From Collimonas sp. OK607 (lineage in GTDB: Bacteria > Pseudomonadota > Gammaproteobacteria > Burkholderiales > Burkholderiaceae_D), in the NCBI RefSeq assembly GCF_900111995.1, contig NZ_FOKF01000005.1:62001-126000 (forward strand): 64,000 nucleotides of DNA. Direction: 5' to 3'. Of the stretch, positions 42,311 through 51,680 are shown piece after piece. Position 1 is the first letter of the stretch. The number at the start of each line of letters is the position of its first letter. The notes beneath the pieces were generated by a model, which had not been told where the DNA came from, made no database searches, and saw nothing but the letters and a program-made list of their open reading frames with translations. A program made the position numbers and the translations under genes.

Positions 42311-45300
42311 GCAGGTCACGCCCGATCCTGCTACCCCTGCTTCCCTTGTTTGTCCTGGTGGCTGCGCTCGGCGTTACCTGGGCGGTCTGGGATCACGAAC
42401 AGCAAGCCTCGCAAAAAGAGCTGCTGTCCCAGTTCGACATTTCCCTGCGTGAGACCGTCAGCCGGGTTGAGTTGCGTATGGAGACTTACGAGCAGATGCT
42501 ACGCGGTGTTCAGAGTTTGTATACCGTCACCGGCGAGTTGGATCGCGATAGTTTTCGAGACTACGTCGGCTCGCTCAATCTTGACGCCAATTATTCCGGG
42601 ATCCAGTCTGTCGGCGTAGGCAAATGGGTGCCGGCGTCGAATAAAGATAGCCATGTCGTCGCCATGCACCAGATCGGCTTCACCGATTACGCGGTGCATC
42701 CGGATGGGCAACGTGAAAACTACGTTCCCATCGTTCAACGCGAACCATACGTCGGCCGCAATCGGGCCCCTCTTGGCTTCGATGCCTGGTCCGATCCAGT
42801 GCGGCGGAATGCCATGGAGAAGGCGCGTGACTCAGGTAGCCCGGCGATTTCCGGGAAGGTCCGGCTGGTCGTGGATATCGAGGCAGATGCGCGGCCCGGC
42901 TTCATCATGTACCTGCCAATCTATACCCGGGGCCAACCGCATGACAGCGTCGCCCAGCGTCGCGCCCACCTGGCCGGCTGGATCTACGCATCCTTCCATA
43001 TGAGCGACGTAATGGCCAGCCTTTACGGCGAACTGCCGCCCGGGCTGACCTTTGCCATTTACGACGGTGTCGAACCATCCGTCACCGCACTTACCTACCT
43101 CTCGCCCGTTGAACCCGGGCAGAACCTGCCGGCTGTCATTTCGGCCAACGAGTATCTGGTTATCGCCGGACACAACTGGACGCTTTCCATGAGCGCCACG
43201 GACGATTTCAGGGGACGCTTCAGAAGTAACGCCCAGTTGCCGATTGCGCTCGCCGGCCTCGGCCTCAGTCTGCTGCTGGCGCTGCTCTCCTGGTTATTGG
43301 TGACCGGCCGCAGCCGCGCCATGCAACTGGCCGCCACCATGACCACGGAATTGCGCGAGAGCGAGGAGAAATTCCGTGCAATTGCAGACTGCATGGTCAA
43401 CTGGGAAGTCTGGTGGGGGCTGGATGGCAAGCCGCGCTGGATCAATCCGTCCGTCAAGGAATACACCGGCTATACGGTGGCGGAGTGCATGGCAATGCCA
43501 GATCTGGCCGCCACGTTGATTTATCCGGACGATATGCCTCGCGTCGGGCCTGAATTCCAGAAAGCGCTACAGGGCTTGCGTGGCGACGATCTGGAATTCC
43601 GTAGCGTGCGCAAGGATGGTTCGCTGTTCTGGCTGTCGATTTCCTGGGCGCCAATCTGCGATGCCAAGGGTGCTTTCACCGGTTTCCGCACCAGTGGGCG
43701 CGACATCACCGAGCGCAAGCAGGCCGAGGCCGAACTGCGCATTGCGGCGGTCGCCTTCGATTCGCGCGAAGGCATGATGATCACCGATGCAGAGTGCCGG
43801 ATCCTGCGCGTCAACGGCGCTTTCACTGAAAGCACCGGCTACACCGCGGCGGAGGTTGTCGGCCAGACGCCGCGCATGCTGCAGTCAGGCCGCCACGACC
43901 CAGCGTTTTTCCGCGAGATGTGGGAAGCGATCCTCAACAGCGGTGGCTGGCAGGGAGAGATATGGGATCGCCGCAAGAATGGCGAAGTGTATCCGAAATG
44001 GCTGACGATCTCGGCGGTGACGGGTGATGACGGTGTGGTCACCCACTATATCGGTACCCATCACGACATTACCGAGCGCAAGATCTCGGAAGAAAGAATC
44101 AAGGAACTGGCTTTCTTCGACGCCCTGACCCATTTGCCCAACCGCACCCTGCTGCTGGATCGCCTGACGCAGGCCATCACGCTCAGCGCCCGTAATGAAA
44201 CTTGCGGCGCCCTGCTGTTCGTCGACCTCGATCATTTCAAGACATTGAACGATACTTTGGGCCACGACCAAGGCGACCGGCTGCTGCTGCAAGCGGCGCA
44301 ACGCCTGGCTGCCAGCGTACGTGAAGTCGACACGGTGGCGCGGGTGGGCGGCGACGAGTTCGTGGTGGTGCTGGGAAGCTTGAGTGAAAATCCGCAAGAG
44401 GCTGCCAACCAGACTGAGTCCGTGGGCGAAAAAATCCTCGACGTACTCAGCAACGTGTATCAGCTTGACGATATCGAGTACCGTTGCACTGCCAGTATCG
44501 GCGCCACCTTGTTCCGCGGACATCAGACGTCGATTGACGAACTCTTGAAGCAGGCCGACCTTGCCATGTATAAGGCCAAGGAGACCGGCCGCAACGCGCT
44601 GCGCTTCTTCGATCCGGCCATGCAGACCGTGGTGGTGGCGCGCGCCACGCTGGAGGCGGGACTGCGCAAGGCGATCGAGGACCAGCAGTTCTTGCTGTAT
44701 TACCAGGCCCAGGTAGTCGACGGTGACACCGTCACGGGCGTCGAAGCGCTGGTGCGCTGGCAGCATCCACAGCGCGGCATCGTGCTTCCTGCCGATTTCA
44801 TTCCCATGGCTGAAGAAACCGGATTGATCCTGCCATTGGGGAACTGGGTGCTGGAAACCGCCTGCCGCCAACTGGCGCTATGGGCAGCATGCCCGGAAAT
44901 GGCGCATCTCACGGTGGCGGTAAATATCAGCGCCCAGCAGTTCCGCGAACCTGATTTTGTCAGCAAAGTATTGGAGATCATCCGTCAAACCGGCGCCAAT
45001 CCGAGCCGCTTGAAACTGGAACTGACGGAAAGCCTGCTGGTGGACAATATGCAAGACATCATCCAAAAGATGTATGCACTCAAAATCAAAGGCGTGTTTT
45101 TCTCGCTGGACGATTTCGGCACCGGCTATTCCTCGCTCGCCTATTTGAAGCGCTTGCCTCTGGACCAGTTGAAGATCGACCGTTCGTTCGTGCGCGATAT
45201 CCTGTTCGATGTCAACGATGCCGCCATTGCCAGGACCATCCTGGCGTTAGCCAACAGCCTTGGCCTGGAAGTCATCGCCGAGGGAGTCGAGACCAAGGCG

Positions 45301-45453
45301 CAACGAGACTTTTTGCTCAGCGCCGGATGCTATGCCTATCAAGGTAACTACTTTTGCCGGCCGCTGCCGATTGAAGGATTTGAGGAGTTTGTGCGGACGG
45401 CTGGATTGCCGTCGACGGCTATCCGCATGCGCGTACAAGGCGGCATGCCATGA
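42307..45453 (+). CDS. CHASE-PAS-PAS-GGDEF-EAL cyclic-di-GMP enzyme
   Basis: 1048 aa from GTG 42307, whose GTGA overlaps the binding-protein stop. Membrane helix about 6-28, periplasmic CHASE domain about 70-290, helix about 308-330, PAS/PAC about 350-471 and 478-593, GGDEF about 610-770, EAL about 790-1040. The cyclase motif GGDEF (681-685) is intact, with RxxD I-site at 672-675, five residues before it. The phosphodiesterase motif EAL (813-815) is intact, along with NISAQQF, LELTES, DDFGTGYSS and AEGVETKAQ. Both activities look possible, with direction set by periplasmic ligand and PAS state. Confidence 0.93.
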   Translation: MSRSRPILLPLLPLFVLVAALGVTWAVWDHEQQASQKELLSQFDISLRETVSRVELRMETYEQMLRGVQSLYTVTGELDRDSFRDYVGSLNLDANYSGIQSVGVGKWVPASNKDSHVVAMHQIGFTDYAVHPDGQRENYVPIVQREPYVGRNRAPLGFDAWSDPVRRNAMEKARDSGSPAISGKVRLVVDIEADARPGFIMYLPIYTRGQPHDSVAQRRAHLAGWIYASFHMSDVMASLYGELPPGLTFAIYDGVEPSVTALTYLSPVEPGQNLPAVISANEYLVIAGHNWTLSMSATDDFRGRFRSNAQLPIALAGLGLSLLLALLSWLLVTGRSRAMQLAATMTTELRESEEKFRAIADCMVNWEVWWGLDGKPRWINPSVKEYTGYTVAECMAMPDLAATLIYPDDMPRVGPEFQKALQGLRGDDLEFRSVRKDGSLFWLSISWAPICDAKGAFTGFRTSGRDITERKQAEAELRIAAVAFDSREGMMITDAECRILRVNGAFTESTGYTAAEVVGQTPRMLQSGRHDPAFFREMWEAILNSGGWQGEIWDRRKNGEVYPKWLTISAVTGDDGVVTHYIGTHHDITERKISEERIKELAFFDALTHLPNRTLLLDRLTQAITLSARNETCGALLFVDLDHFKTLNDTLGHDQGDRLLLQAAQRLAASVREVDTVARVGGDEFVVVLGSLSENPQEAANQTESVGEKILDVLSNVYQLDDIEYRCTASIGATLFRGHQTSIDELLKQADLAMYKAKETGRNALRFFDPAMQTVVVARATLEAGLRKAIEDQQFLLYYQAQVVDGDTVTGVEALVRWQHPQRGIVLPADFIPMAEETGLILPLGNWVLETACRQLALWAACPEMAHLTVAVNISAQQFREPDFVSKVLEIIRQTGANPSRLKLELTESLLVDNMQDIIQKMYALKIKGVFFSLDDFGTGYSSLAYLKRLPLDQLKIDRSFVRDILFDVNDAAIARTILALANSLGLEVIAEGVETKAQRDFLLSAGCYAYQGNYFCRPLPIEGFEEFVRTAGLPSTAIRMRVQGGMP

Positions 45454-45517
45454 CAGCAAATTTCATTGACAACAACATAGGGGCGCCTCCGCATTGCCCC
45501 CGGAATAAAAGGATTCC

Positions 45518-47392
45518 ATGAACGATACACCGCTGACCTTTTCCCGCCGCGATCTGCTCTTGAGCGCACTGTCCGCTGCTGCTGTTGTTACTCTCCCCCG
45601 CCTCGCCCTAGCCCAGGACAAAGCTAAGGAAACACTTCCCGCCGACGCCCGTTTTTCAACCTTGCTGGCCGATTTTGCAGAAGAAATCCTGCGCCTGTCG
45701 CCGACTTCAGCCACCTCGCTCGGACTCGACTCCGGCGCCCGCGTCGCACTCAAATCGCGTCTGCCGGACGCTTCGCCCGCCGGTCAGGCTGCGTGGGCCG
45801 GCCAGGTGAAATCGATGCTGGCTCGGATGACAACGGTGGACCGCGCCAAGCTTAGCCCGGATGCGCAAATCCGCTACGACAGCGTGCGTTATGCGGCGAA
45901 CGAAGGGGTGGACGGCCTGCGTTTTTCGTTTGGTGGCGCGGCCAGCGGTTTCTATGGCGGCACGCAGCCATTCCCGGTTACCCAGCAGGACGGCGCTGTA
46001 ACTGCCGTACCGGAGTTTCTCGACTCGCAGCATAAAATCGTCAACGTAGCTGATGCCGAAGCCTATCTTGAGCGCGTGACAGCGATGGCTCGTATGCTCG
46101 ACCAGGAAAGTGCACACATCGCCGAGCAGGCCGCCAAAGGCATCATGCCGCCCGATTTCATTGCACACACTGCGCTCAGCCAGCTGCGGAATTATCGCAA
46201 GACCTCGGCTGCGACGCAGAAACTGGTCACCTCGCTTGCCGGGCGCGCCAGGAAACTCGGTATCGCCGGCGATTGGGAAGCACGCGCGACGAAGCTGGTG
46301 AACACGCTGGTGTATCCGGCGCTAGACCGCCAGATCGATACCCTCGCCAAGGCTACCGCCAAAGCCACCGATGTCGCCGGTGTACACCGCTTACCCGACG
46401 GCGCAGCGTATTACGAATGGGCGCTGAAGCTGGGCACGACGACCACCCGCAGCGCCGCAGAAATCCACGCGATCGGATTGGAGCAGAACAAAATGCTGCA
46501 AGCCCGTATCGATACCATCCTCAAGGCGCAAGGGATCACTCAGGGCACGGTCGGCGAACGCCTGCTGGCGCTGTCGAAAGATCCCAAGCGCTTTTATGCC
46601 GACAATGATCAAGGACGCGAGCAACTGATCGCCTATTGCAATGAGCGGGTTGCCACAGTTCGCGCACTGATGCCGAAAATTTCGCATCTGGGCTTGAAAG
46701 CGCCTTTGGTGATCAAGCGTGTGCCGCCCGATATCGAAGCCGGCGCCCCGCTCGGCTATATGAATTTTGCTGCGCTGGATGGATCGCGGCCGGCGATTTA
46801 TTACATCAACCTGAAATCGACCACACTGTGGCCGAAATCCGAAATCGCCACGTTGACCGCGCATGAGGGCATCCCCGGCCACACCTGGCAAGGCGCGTAT
46901 CTGGCCGAACACCATGCCGACCTGCCGCTGATCACTTCAATGATGGGCTTCAACGCTTTTATCGAAGGCTGGGCGTTGTATGCCGAGCAGCTGGTCGATG
47001 AATTCGGCGTGTACGCGGATGATCCGTTCAGCCAGATCGGTTATCTCCAGGCGCAGCAGTTCCGCGCCTGTCGCCTGGTGGTAGATACCGGCCTGCACGC
47101 GATGAAATGGACGCGGCAGCAGGCAATCCGGTTCATGGTCGAGAACAGCGGGCGCGGCGCCACCGCCATGACCAGTGAAGTCGACCGCTACTGCGTCTCA
47201 CCGGGACAGGCCTGCGGCTACAAGATGGGGCACAACGAAATCCTGCGTCAGCGGGAACGGGCGAAAGTGGCGTTGGGCGGCCGGTTTGACCTGGCGGGCT
47301 TCAATGATGCGCTGGTGAAAAGCGGCGGCGTGCCGTTGACGGTGTTGCCGACTGTGGTTGATCGGTATATTGCCGAGGTGAAGACGATATAG
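45518..47392 (+). CDS. Tat-exported DUF885 metallopeptidase-like protein
   Basis: 624 aa. Tat signal with twin Arg (FSRRDLLLSALSAAAVVTL, cleavage near ALA). DUF885 fold with the zinc-type motif LTAHEGIPGHTWQGAYLAEHHADLP (H-E-x-x-P-G-H) and downstream EGWALYAEQLVDEFG. Members resemble M32/gluzincin carboxypeptidases; activity is rarely shown. Folded export by Tat suits a cofactor-loaded metalloenzyme. 64 bp after the c-di-GMP gene, so linkage is uncertain. Confidence 0.87.
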   Translation: MNDTPLTFSRRDLLLSALSAAAVVTLPRLALAQDKAKETLPADARFSTLLADFAEEILRLSPTSATSLGLDSGARVALKSRLPDASPAGQAAWAGQVKSMLARMTTVDRAKLSPDAQIRYDSVRYAANEGVDGLRFSFGGAASGFYGGTQPFPVTQQDGAVTAVPEFLDSQHKIVNVADAEAYLERVTAMARMLDQESAHIAEQAAKGIMPPDFIAHTALSQLRNYRKTSAATQKLVTSLAGRARKLGIAGDWEARATKLVNTLVYPALDRQIDTLAKATAKATDVAGVHRLPDGAAYYEWALKLGTTTTRSAAEIHAIGLEQNKMLQARIDTILKAQGITQGTVGERLLALSKDPKRFYADNDQGREQLIAYCNERVATVRALMPKISHLGLKAPLVIKRVPPDIEAGAPLGYMNFAALDGSRPAIYYINLKSTTLWPKSEIATLTAHEGIPGHTWQGAYLAEHHADLPLITSMMGFNAFIEGWALYAEQLVDEFGVYADDPFSQIGYLQAQQFRACRLVVDTGLHAMKWTRQQAIRFMVENSGRGATAMTSEVDRYCVSPGQACGYKMGHNEILRQRERAKVALGGRFDLAGFNDALVKSGGVPLTVLPTVVDRYIAEVKTI

Positions 47393-47463
47393 CTGCATAT
47401 TCCGGCACCTATGCGCATCGGCGTTAATCACCGTTAAGAACTAATCTGTACAGCGATAGAAAA

Positions 47464-48411
47464 ATGAAATATGAAAAACCGGTAGACGGTAATCAAGAAC
47501 GGCGGGAGACGCGCCGGTCGTCACGATTGCTGCCGCCACGGCCGTCGTCGACGGCCATATCGCCCGAAGACGCCATTGTCAAAAAACAGGCGCGAGAGCG
47601 AAAGGACGCGCTGGTTCGCGGCGTCACTTCAATACAGGAAATGCGTGAAGCGATCAAGCATGCGAGTCGCGACCTGCCTGTCATTTCCGCAGTACCACGC
47701 GTCGGCATGCTCGACGCCGCTGCATTCCGCACGCGTGCAGAAAAAGGCCTGCCATTCGTCATAACCGGGCTCGTCAGCAAGTGGCCGCTGTCCAAGCTTA
47801 CGCCACAAACGCTGCGCGACCGCTTTGGCGAGCTGCACGTGCGCGCGAGGGTTGGTGACTATATCAATACCGCTTTCGCGCCGGACCGGGCGATGCAGGA
47901 TATGTCTCTGCTCGCGTATCTTGAGCTTGTCGCAAATAACACGCAGGACCTGCCGCCATATCTGGGCAATCTCGAATTACGTGAATTGAATACGTTGTGC
48001 CACTGGCCCGCCTATTTTAAAAAAATGGGCCCGCCGCGCTTTTGGCTTGGCCCGTCAGGAACGGTGACGCCGCTGCATTGCGACTATGACGATAATATTT
48101 TTGCGCAGATCTGGGGCACCAAGCGTATTTTCCTGTCGCCGCCGCATCACCACGAATTCCTTTATCCGCGCGAGGCGAACGCCATCTTGTTCGGCTCACC
48201 GTTTGACCCGGAGGCACCGGATTTCGAGAAATTTCCGCTTGCCCGCCAGGCGGCGATGATCGAATGCATCATGCAACCTGGTGAGATCCTGTATGTGCCA
48301 GCGGGGTGGTATCACCAGGTTCGCTCGCTGACTTTTTCGCTTTCGGCGAACCGTTGGGCCAGGGCGCTGCCGTTAGCATTGGATGGGAATGCTTCGTTGA
48401 AAGCCGGATAA
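47464..48411 (+). CDS. Cupin-8 / JmjC-like Fe(II)-2-oxoglutarate oxygenase
   Basis: 315 aa. Basic, disordered N-terminus (about 1-60), then a JmjC/cupin-8 core: GLPFVITGLVSKWPLSKLTP, GPSGTVTPLHCDYDDNIFAQIWGTKRIFL with the HxD iron pair and the 2-oxoglutarate Lys/Arg, and GEILYVPAGWYHQVRSL with the distal His. Such proteins hydroxylate protein side chains (FIH-like). Target unknown. Confidence 0.85.
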   Translation: MKYEKPVDGNQERRETRRSSRLLPPRPSSTAISPEDAIVKKQARERKDALVRGVTSIQEMREAIKHASRDLPVISAVPRVGMLDAAAFRTRAEKGLPFVITGLVSKWPLSKLTPQTLRDRFGELHVRARVGDYINTAFAPDRAMQDMSLLAYLELVANNTQDLPPYLGNLELRELNTLCHWPAYFKKMGPPRFWLGPSGTVTPLHCDYDDNIFAQIWGTKRIFLSPPHHHEFLYPREANAILFGSPFDPEAPDFEKFPLARQAAMIECIMQPGEILYVPAGWYHQVRSLTFSLSANRWARALPLALDGNASLKAG

Positions 48412-48547
48412 GGCGATTGAATCCGGCTGCTTCCGGACAAAACCGGTCGCTGAGAAAATATCTCCAGAGCGGCCAATCAGATTCTTATGGCACTTGGAAA
48501 TTTGGGGCAGCCGCAACATTGACGCAACCAACATCCAATATTTATAC

Positions 48548-48814
48548 TTATGTCGTGTGGCGAGCCTTGAGCATAGCCCGTGCATCATTCAACATACGAA
48601 TCGCTTTCGATCCTGTTTCGTTAAAAAGCTTTCCGGCATCAGTAAGAGTCAGCGGGTGTGTGCTTCGATCTACAAGTTCAGAACCTACCCATGCTTCGAG
48701 CGCACGAATCCGTCTGCTGAAAGTCGGCTGGGTAACGTTCCGATGATCGGCCGATCGGGAAAAATTACGCGTGACTGCAAGGCTCAGAAAATCTTCAACG
48801 CATTTTATGTCCAT
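48548..48814 (-). pseudogene. Truncated LysR regulator (HTH only)
   Basis: 88 codons encode MDIKCVEDFLSLAVTRNFSRSADHRNVTQPTFSRRIRALEAWVGSELVDRS and then stop; a full LysR needs about 300 residues. The next 130 bp towards the cupin gene do not code for the effector domain in any frame. It lies 165 bp downstream of dctA on the same strand. Probably a decayed regulator, though a small DNA-binding competitor cannot be excluded. Confidence 0.7.
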
Positions 48815-48979
48815 TTCACTACCCTCGATGATCGTTGTAATCGGTTTTTATTGCTCTTGATGTGAGCTTGCCTCATATCACCCGTGCTTATGAAAAGCTC
48901 AGCAGAAGCACGGGGGAACCGGATAAACACAGCATGTTCCCGCTTGTCATAACTGATGGTGCTGTGGTTATGCCCTAAA

Positions 48980-50293
48980 TCACCCGGGAATATTTTCAGC
49001 GTCGACCGGTCCAGACACGGTCATGGCGGGCCCGTCAGCGAAGACTTTTGCAGCCAGCGGGACATCCAGTCTGCCTTCCCAGCGCGCAATCGCAATGGTT
49101 GCAACGCCGTTGCCGATCAAATTGGTGACGGCCCGGGCTTCGTTGAGAATGCGATCTATGCCCAGTAGCAGGACGAGGCCCGAAACGGGAATTTTATGCA
49201 TCGACGCCAAGGTTGCCGCGAGAGCAACGAAGCCGGCGCCGGCAACACCAGCCGACCCTTTCGAAGTCAGCAGCATCACCCCCAAAATCACGAGTTGATC
49301 CCAGACCGTCAGATTCACATTGGTTGCCTGGGCCACGAAGATCGCGGCCATAGTCAAGTATATTGCCGTACCATCGGCGTTGAACGCATAGCCGGTAGGG
49401 AGAACCAGGCCGACCACCGATTTCTCGCATCCCATTGTTTCCATCTTCATCAGCATTCTCGGCAATACGGCCTCGGTCGACGCGCAGCCGAATACAATCA
49501 GAATTTCATCCTTGATGTATTTCAGGAAACTCCAAAGAGACAGTCCGCACAGTCTCATCACGGCACCCAGCACGAACACGACGAATAGTAAGCAAGTGGC
49601 ATAAACCGCCACCATCAACTGGCCAAACGAAGCAAGAGTGCCGATGCCGTAACGTCCGATGGTGAATGCGATCGCGCCGAAAGCACCGATCGGCGCGACA
49701 TACATCACGATTCTGACAACACCAAACATCCCGTGCAGGAAAAGATCCAGAATGTCGACCAGCGGTGTCGCTTTCCCGCCCATGTGAGTCAAGGCAATCG
49801 CGAAGAGGATAGAGAACAAGATGATCTGCAACATTTCACCTTGGGCAAATGCCCCCACCACGCTGTTAGGCACCAGATTCATGAAGAATTCAGTGAGCGT
49901 ACTGTGCTGTGCAGCCGTTGTGTAGCTAGTAATTGAAGTTGTGTCGATTTGGCTGGCATCGATGTTCATGCCAACCCCCGGTTTGAGGATATTGATCACG
50001 ACCATTCCGATTACGAGAGCCAACGTGGACAATACCTCGAAATACAAAATGGCCTTGAGACCAACCCGGCCAGCTTCACGAATATTACCCATCCGTGCTA
50101 TTCCGACCACGACCGACGCGAAGATAATCGGCGCAAGGAGCATTCGTATCAGCTTAATGAAGAGATCGCCCAACGGTTTGAGTTCAATGCCCAGCTTAGG
50201 ATTGACATATCCAAGGATAATGCCTGCAATGATGCCGACCAAAACCTGGAAATACAGCTTTGACCCAACTTTCTTGATCAATGAAACGTTCAT
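48980..50293 (-). CDS. dctA: C4-dicarboxylate/H+ symporter DctA
   Basis: 437 aa from MNVSLIKKVGSKLYFQVLVGI (ATG 50293 with GGAGGAG upstream). DAACS-family signature: LLAPIIFASVVVGIARMG, GCASTEAVLPRMLMKME (E. coli: SSSTEAVLPRLM), GYAFNADGTAIYLTMAAIF, LTSKGSAGVAGAGFVALAATL and GIDRILNEARAVTNLIGNGVAT. Imports succinate, fumarate, malate and related acids. Directly downstream of D-tartrate dehydratase, so it may serve tartrate uptake, the product oxaloacetate entering the TCA cycle. Confidence 0.95.
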   Translation of the reverse strand: MNVSLIKKVGSKLYFQVLVGIIAGIILGYVNPKLGIELKPLGDLFIKLIRMLLAPIIFASVVVGIARMGNIREAGRVGLKAILYFEVLSTLALVIGMVVINILKPGVGMNIDASQIDTTSITSYTTAAQHSTLTEFFMNLVPNSVVGAFAQGEMLQIILFSILFAIALTHMGGKATPLVDILDLFLHGMFGVVRIVMYVAPIGAFGAIAFTIGRYGIGTLASFGQLMVAVYATCLLFVVFVLGAVMRLCGLSLWSFLKYIKDEILIVFGCASTEAVLPRMLMKMETMGCEKSVVGLVLPTGYAFNADGTAIYLTMAAIFVAQATNVNLTVWDQLVILGVMLLTSKGSAGVAGAGFVALAATLASMHKIPVSGLVLLLGIDRILNEARAVTNLIGNGVATIAIARWEGRLDVPLAAKVFADGPAMTVSGPVDAENIPG

Positions 50294-50401
50294 CTTTGTC
50301 TCCTCCAATATTTCAGGAATAATTCTTATGAGGGGGAACGGCTTTTTATTTTTATAAATGTTTGCGAAACGGACCGTACCAGCCCGTTTTACCCGCCGCC
50401 T

Positions 50402-51568
50402 TTACTCCGCCAGCTTTTTCATTTCGCTGTAGAGATCGGCTTTACCCTCGAATCCGATGCCAGGCAAATCTGGCATCGTTATATAGCCGTTATCGACTTT
50501 CACCCCATCCGGGAAGCCGCCGTAGGGCTGGAACAGATCGGGATAGGATTCGTTGCCTCCCAGTCCCAGGCCCGCTGCGATATTGAGCGACATTTGATGT
50601 CCGCCATGTGGAATGCAACGCTTGGACGACCAACCGTGCTCATGTAGCATGTCCAGCGTACGCAGGTATTCCACCAACCCGTAGCTGAGGGCGCAGTCGA
50701 ATTGCAACCAGTCACGATCAGAGCGCATGCCGCCGTAACGAATCAGGTTGCGTGCGTCCTGCATCGAAAACAGGTCTTCGCCGGTTGCCATCGGATTTTT
50801 GTAATAATTGCGCAGTGTCGCCTGCAGCTCGAAATCGAGCGGATCGCCCGGCTCCTCGTACCAGAAAAGGTCGTATTGCGAGAGTGCTTTGGCATAAGCA
50901 ACGGCCGTATCCAGGTCGAAGCGGCCATTGGCGTCGACCGCCAGTTTTTGACCATCCTGCAATACGCTCAAAATTGAATCGATGCGACGCAAATCTTCGT
51001 CCAGCGAAGCGCCGCCGATTTTCTTTTTGACGACCGTATAACCGCGGTCGATGTAACTGCGCATTTCATCCTTGAGCGCGTCGTGGTTCTGGCCGGGATA
51101 GTAATAACCGCCGGCTGCATACACAAAAATCTTTCGATCGGGCGTCCCATTACCGTAACGCTCTGCGAGTAGTTGAAACAACGGCTTGCCTTCGATTTTT
51201 GCCACCACGTCCCAAACAGCCATATCTATGGTACCGATCGCTACCGAACGTTCGCCGTGACCGCCGGGCTTTTCGTTTGTGAACATACAGTTCCAGATCT
51301 TGTGCGGATCAAGATTATTGCCGCTATCGTTGATCAAACTTTCCGGCGCTGCTTCGAGCAAGCGTGGAATAAAACGTTCTCGCATTAACTTGCCCTGACC
51401 GTAACGGCCGTTCGAATTGAAGCCGTAGCCAATCACCGGTTTGCCGTCGCGGATGACATCGGTAACTACAGCGACAAGACTTAACGTCATCTTGCTGAAA
51501 TCGATGTAGGCATTGCGTATGGGAGAGCTGATAGGGATGGTTTTTTCGCGGATTTCAACAATTTTCAT
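50402..51568 (-). CDS. tarD: D(-)-tartrate dehydratase (enolase superfamily)
   Basis: 388 aa from MKIVEIREKTIPISSPIRNAYIDF (ATG 51568 with GGAGG before it). Very close along its whole length to Bradyrhizobium TarD: NEKPGGHGERSVAIGTIDMAVWD, VYAAGGYYYPG, KxK at 181-183, metal ligands Asp212, Glu238/239 and Glu264, and the His in CIPHGGHQMSLNIAAGLG. Converts D-tartrate to oxaloacetate in the cytoplasm. Divergent from a LysR gene and upstream of dctA. Confidence 0.93.
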   Translation of the reverse strand: MKIVEIREKTIPISSPIRNAYIDFSKMTLSLVAVVTDVIRDGKPVIGYGFNSNGRYGQGKLMRERFIPRLLEAAPESLINDSGNNLDPHKIWNCMFTNEKPGGHGERSVAIGTIDMAVWDVVAKIEGKPLFQLLAERYGNGTPDRKIFVYAAGGYYYPGQNHDALKDEMRSYIDRGYTVVKKKIGGASLDEDLRRIDSILSVLQDGQKLAVDANGRFDLDTAVAYAKALSQYDLFWYEEPGDPLDFELQATLRNYYKNPMATGEDLFSMQDARNLIRYGGMRSDRDWLQFDCALSYGLVEYLRTLDMLHEHGWSSKRCIPHGGHQMSLNIAAGLGLGGNESYPDLFQPYGGFPDGVKVDNGYITMPDLPGIGFEGKADLYSEMKKLAE

Positions 51569-51680
51569 GGTCTTCGCCTCCAGTATCGAGTGGTTATCAG
51601 AATCTACGAACCAAGAATACCTGCGCTCAACGTGCTTATAATTCACATGAATTCAAACCACTATTAACTTCAGGTGAAAA

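Noticed and set aside
43885-44871. 328-codon minus-strand frame inside the GGDEF-EAL gene
   Set aside because: Antisense shadow of intact catalytic domains.
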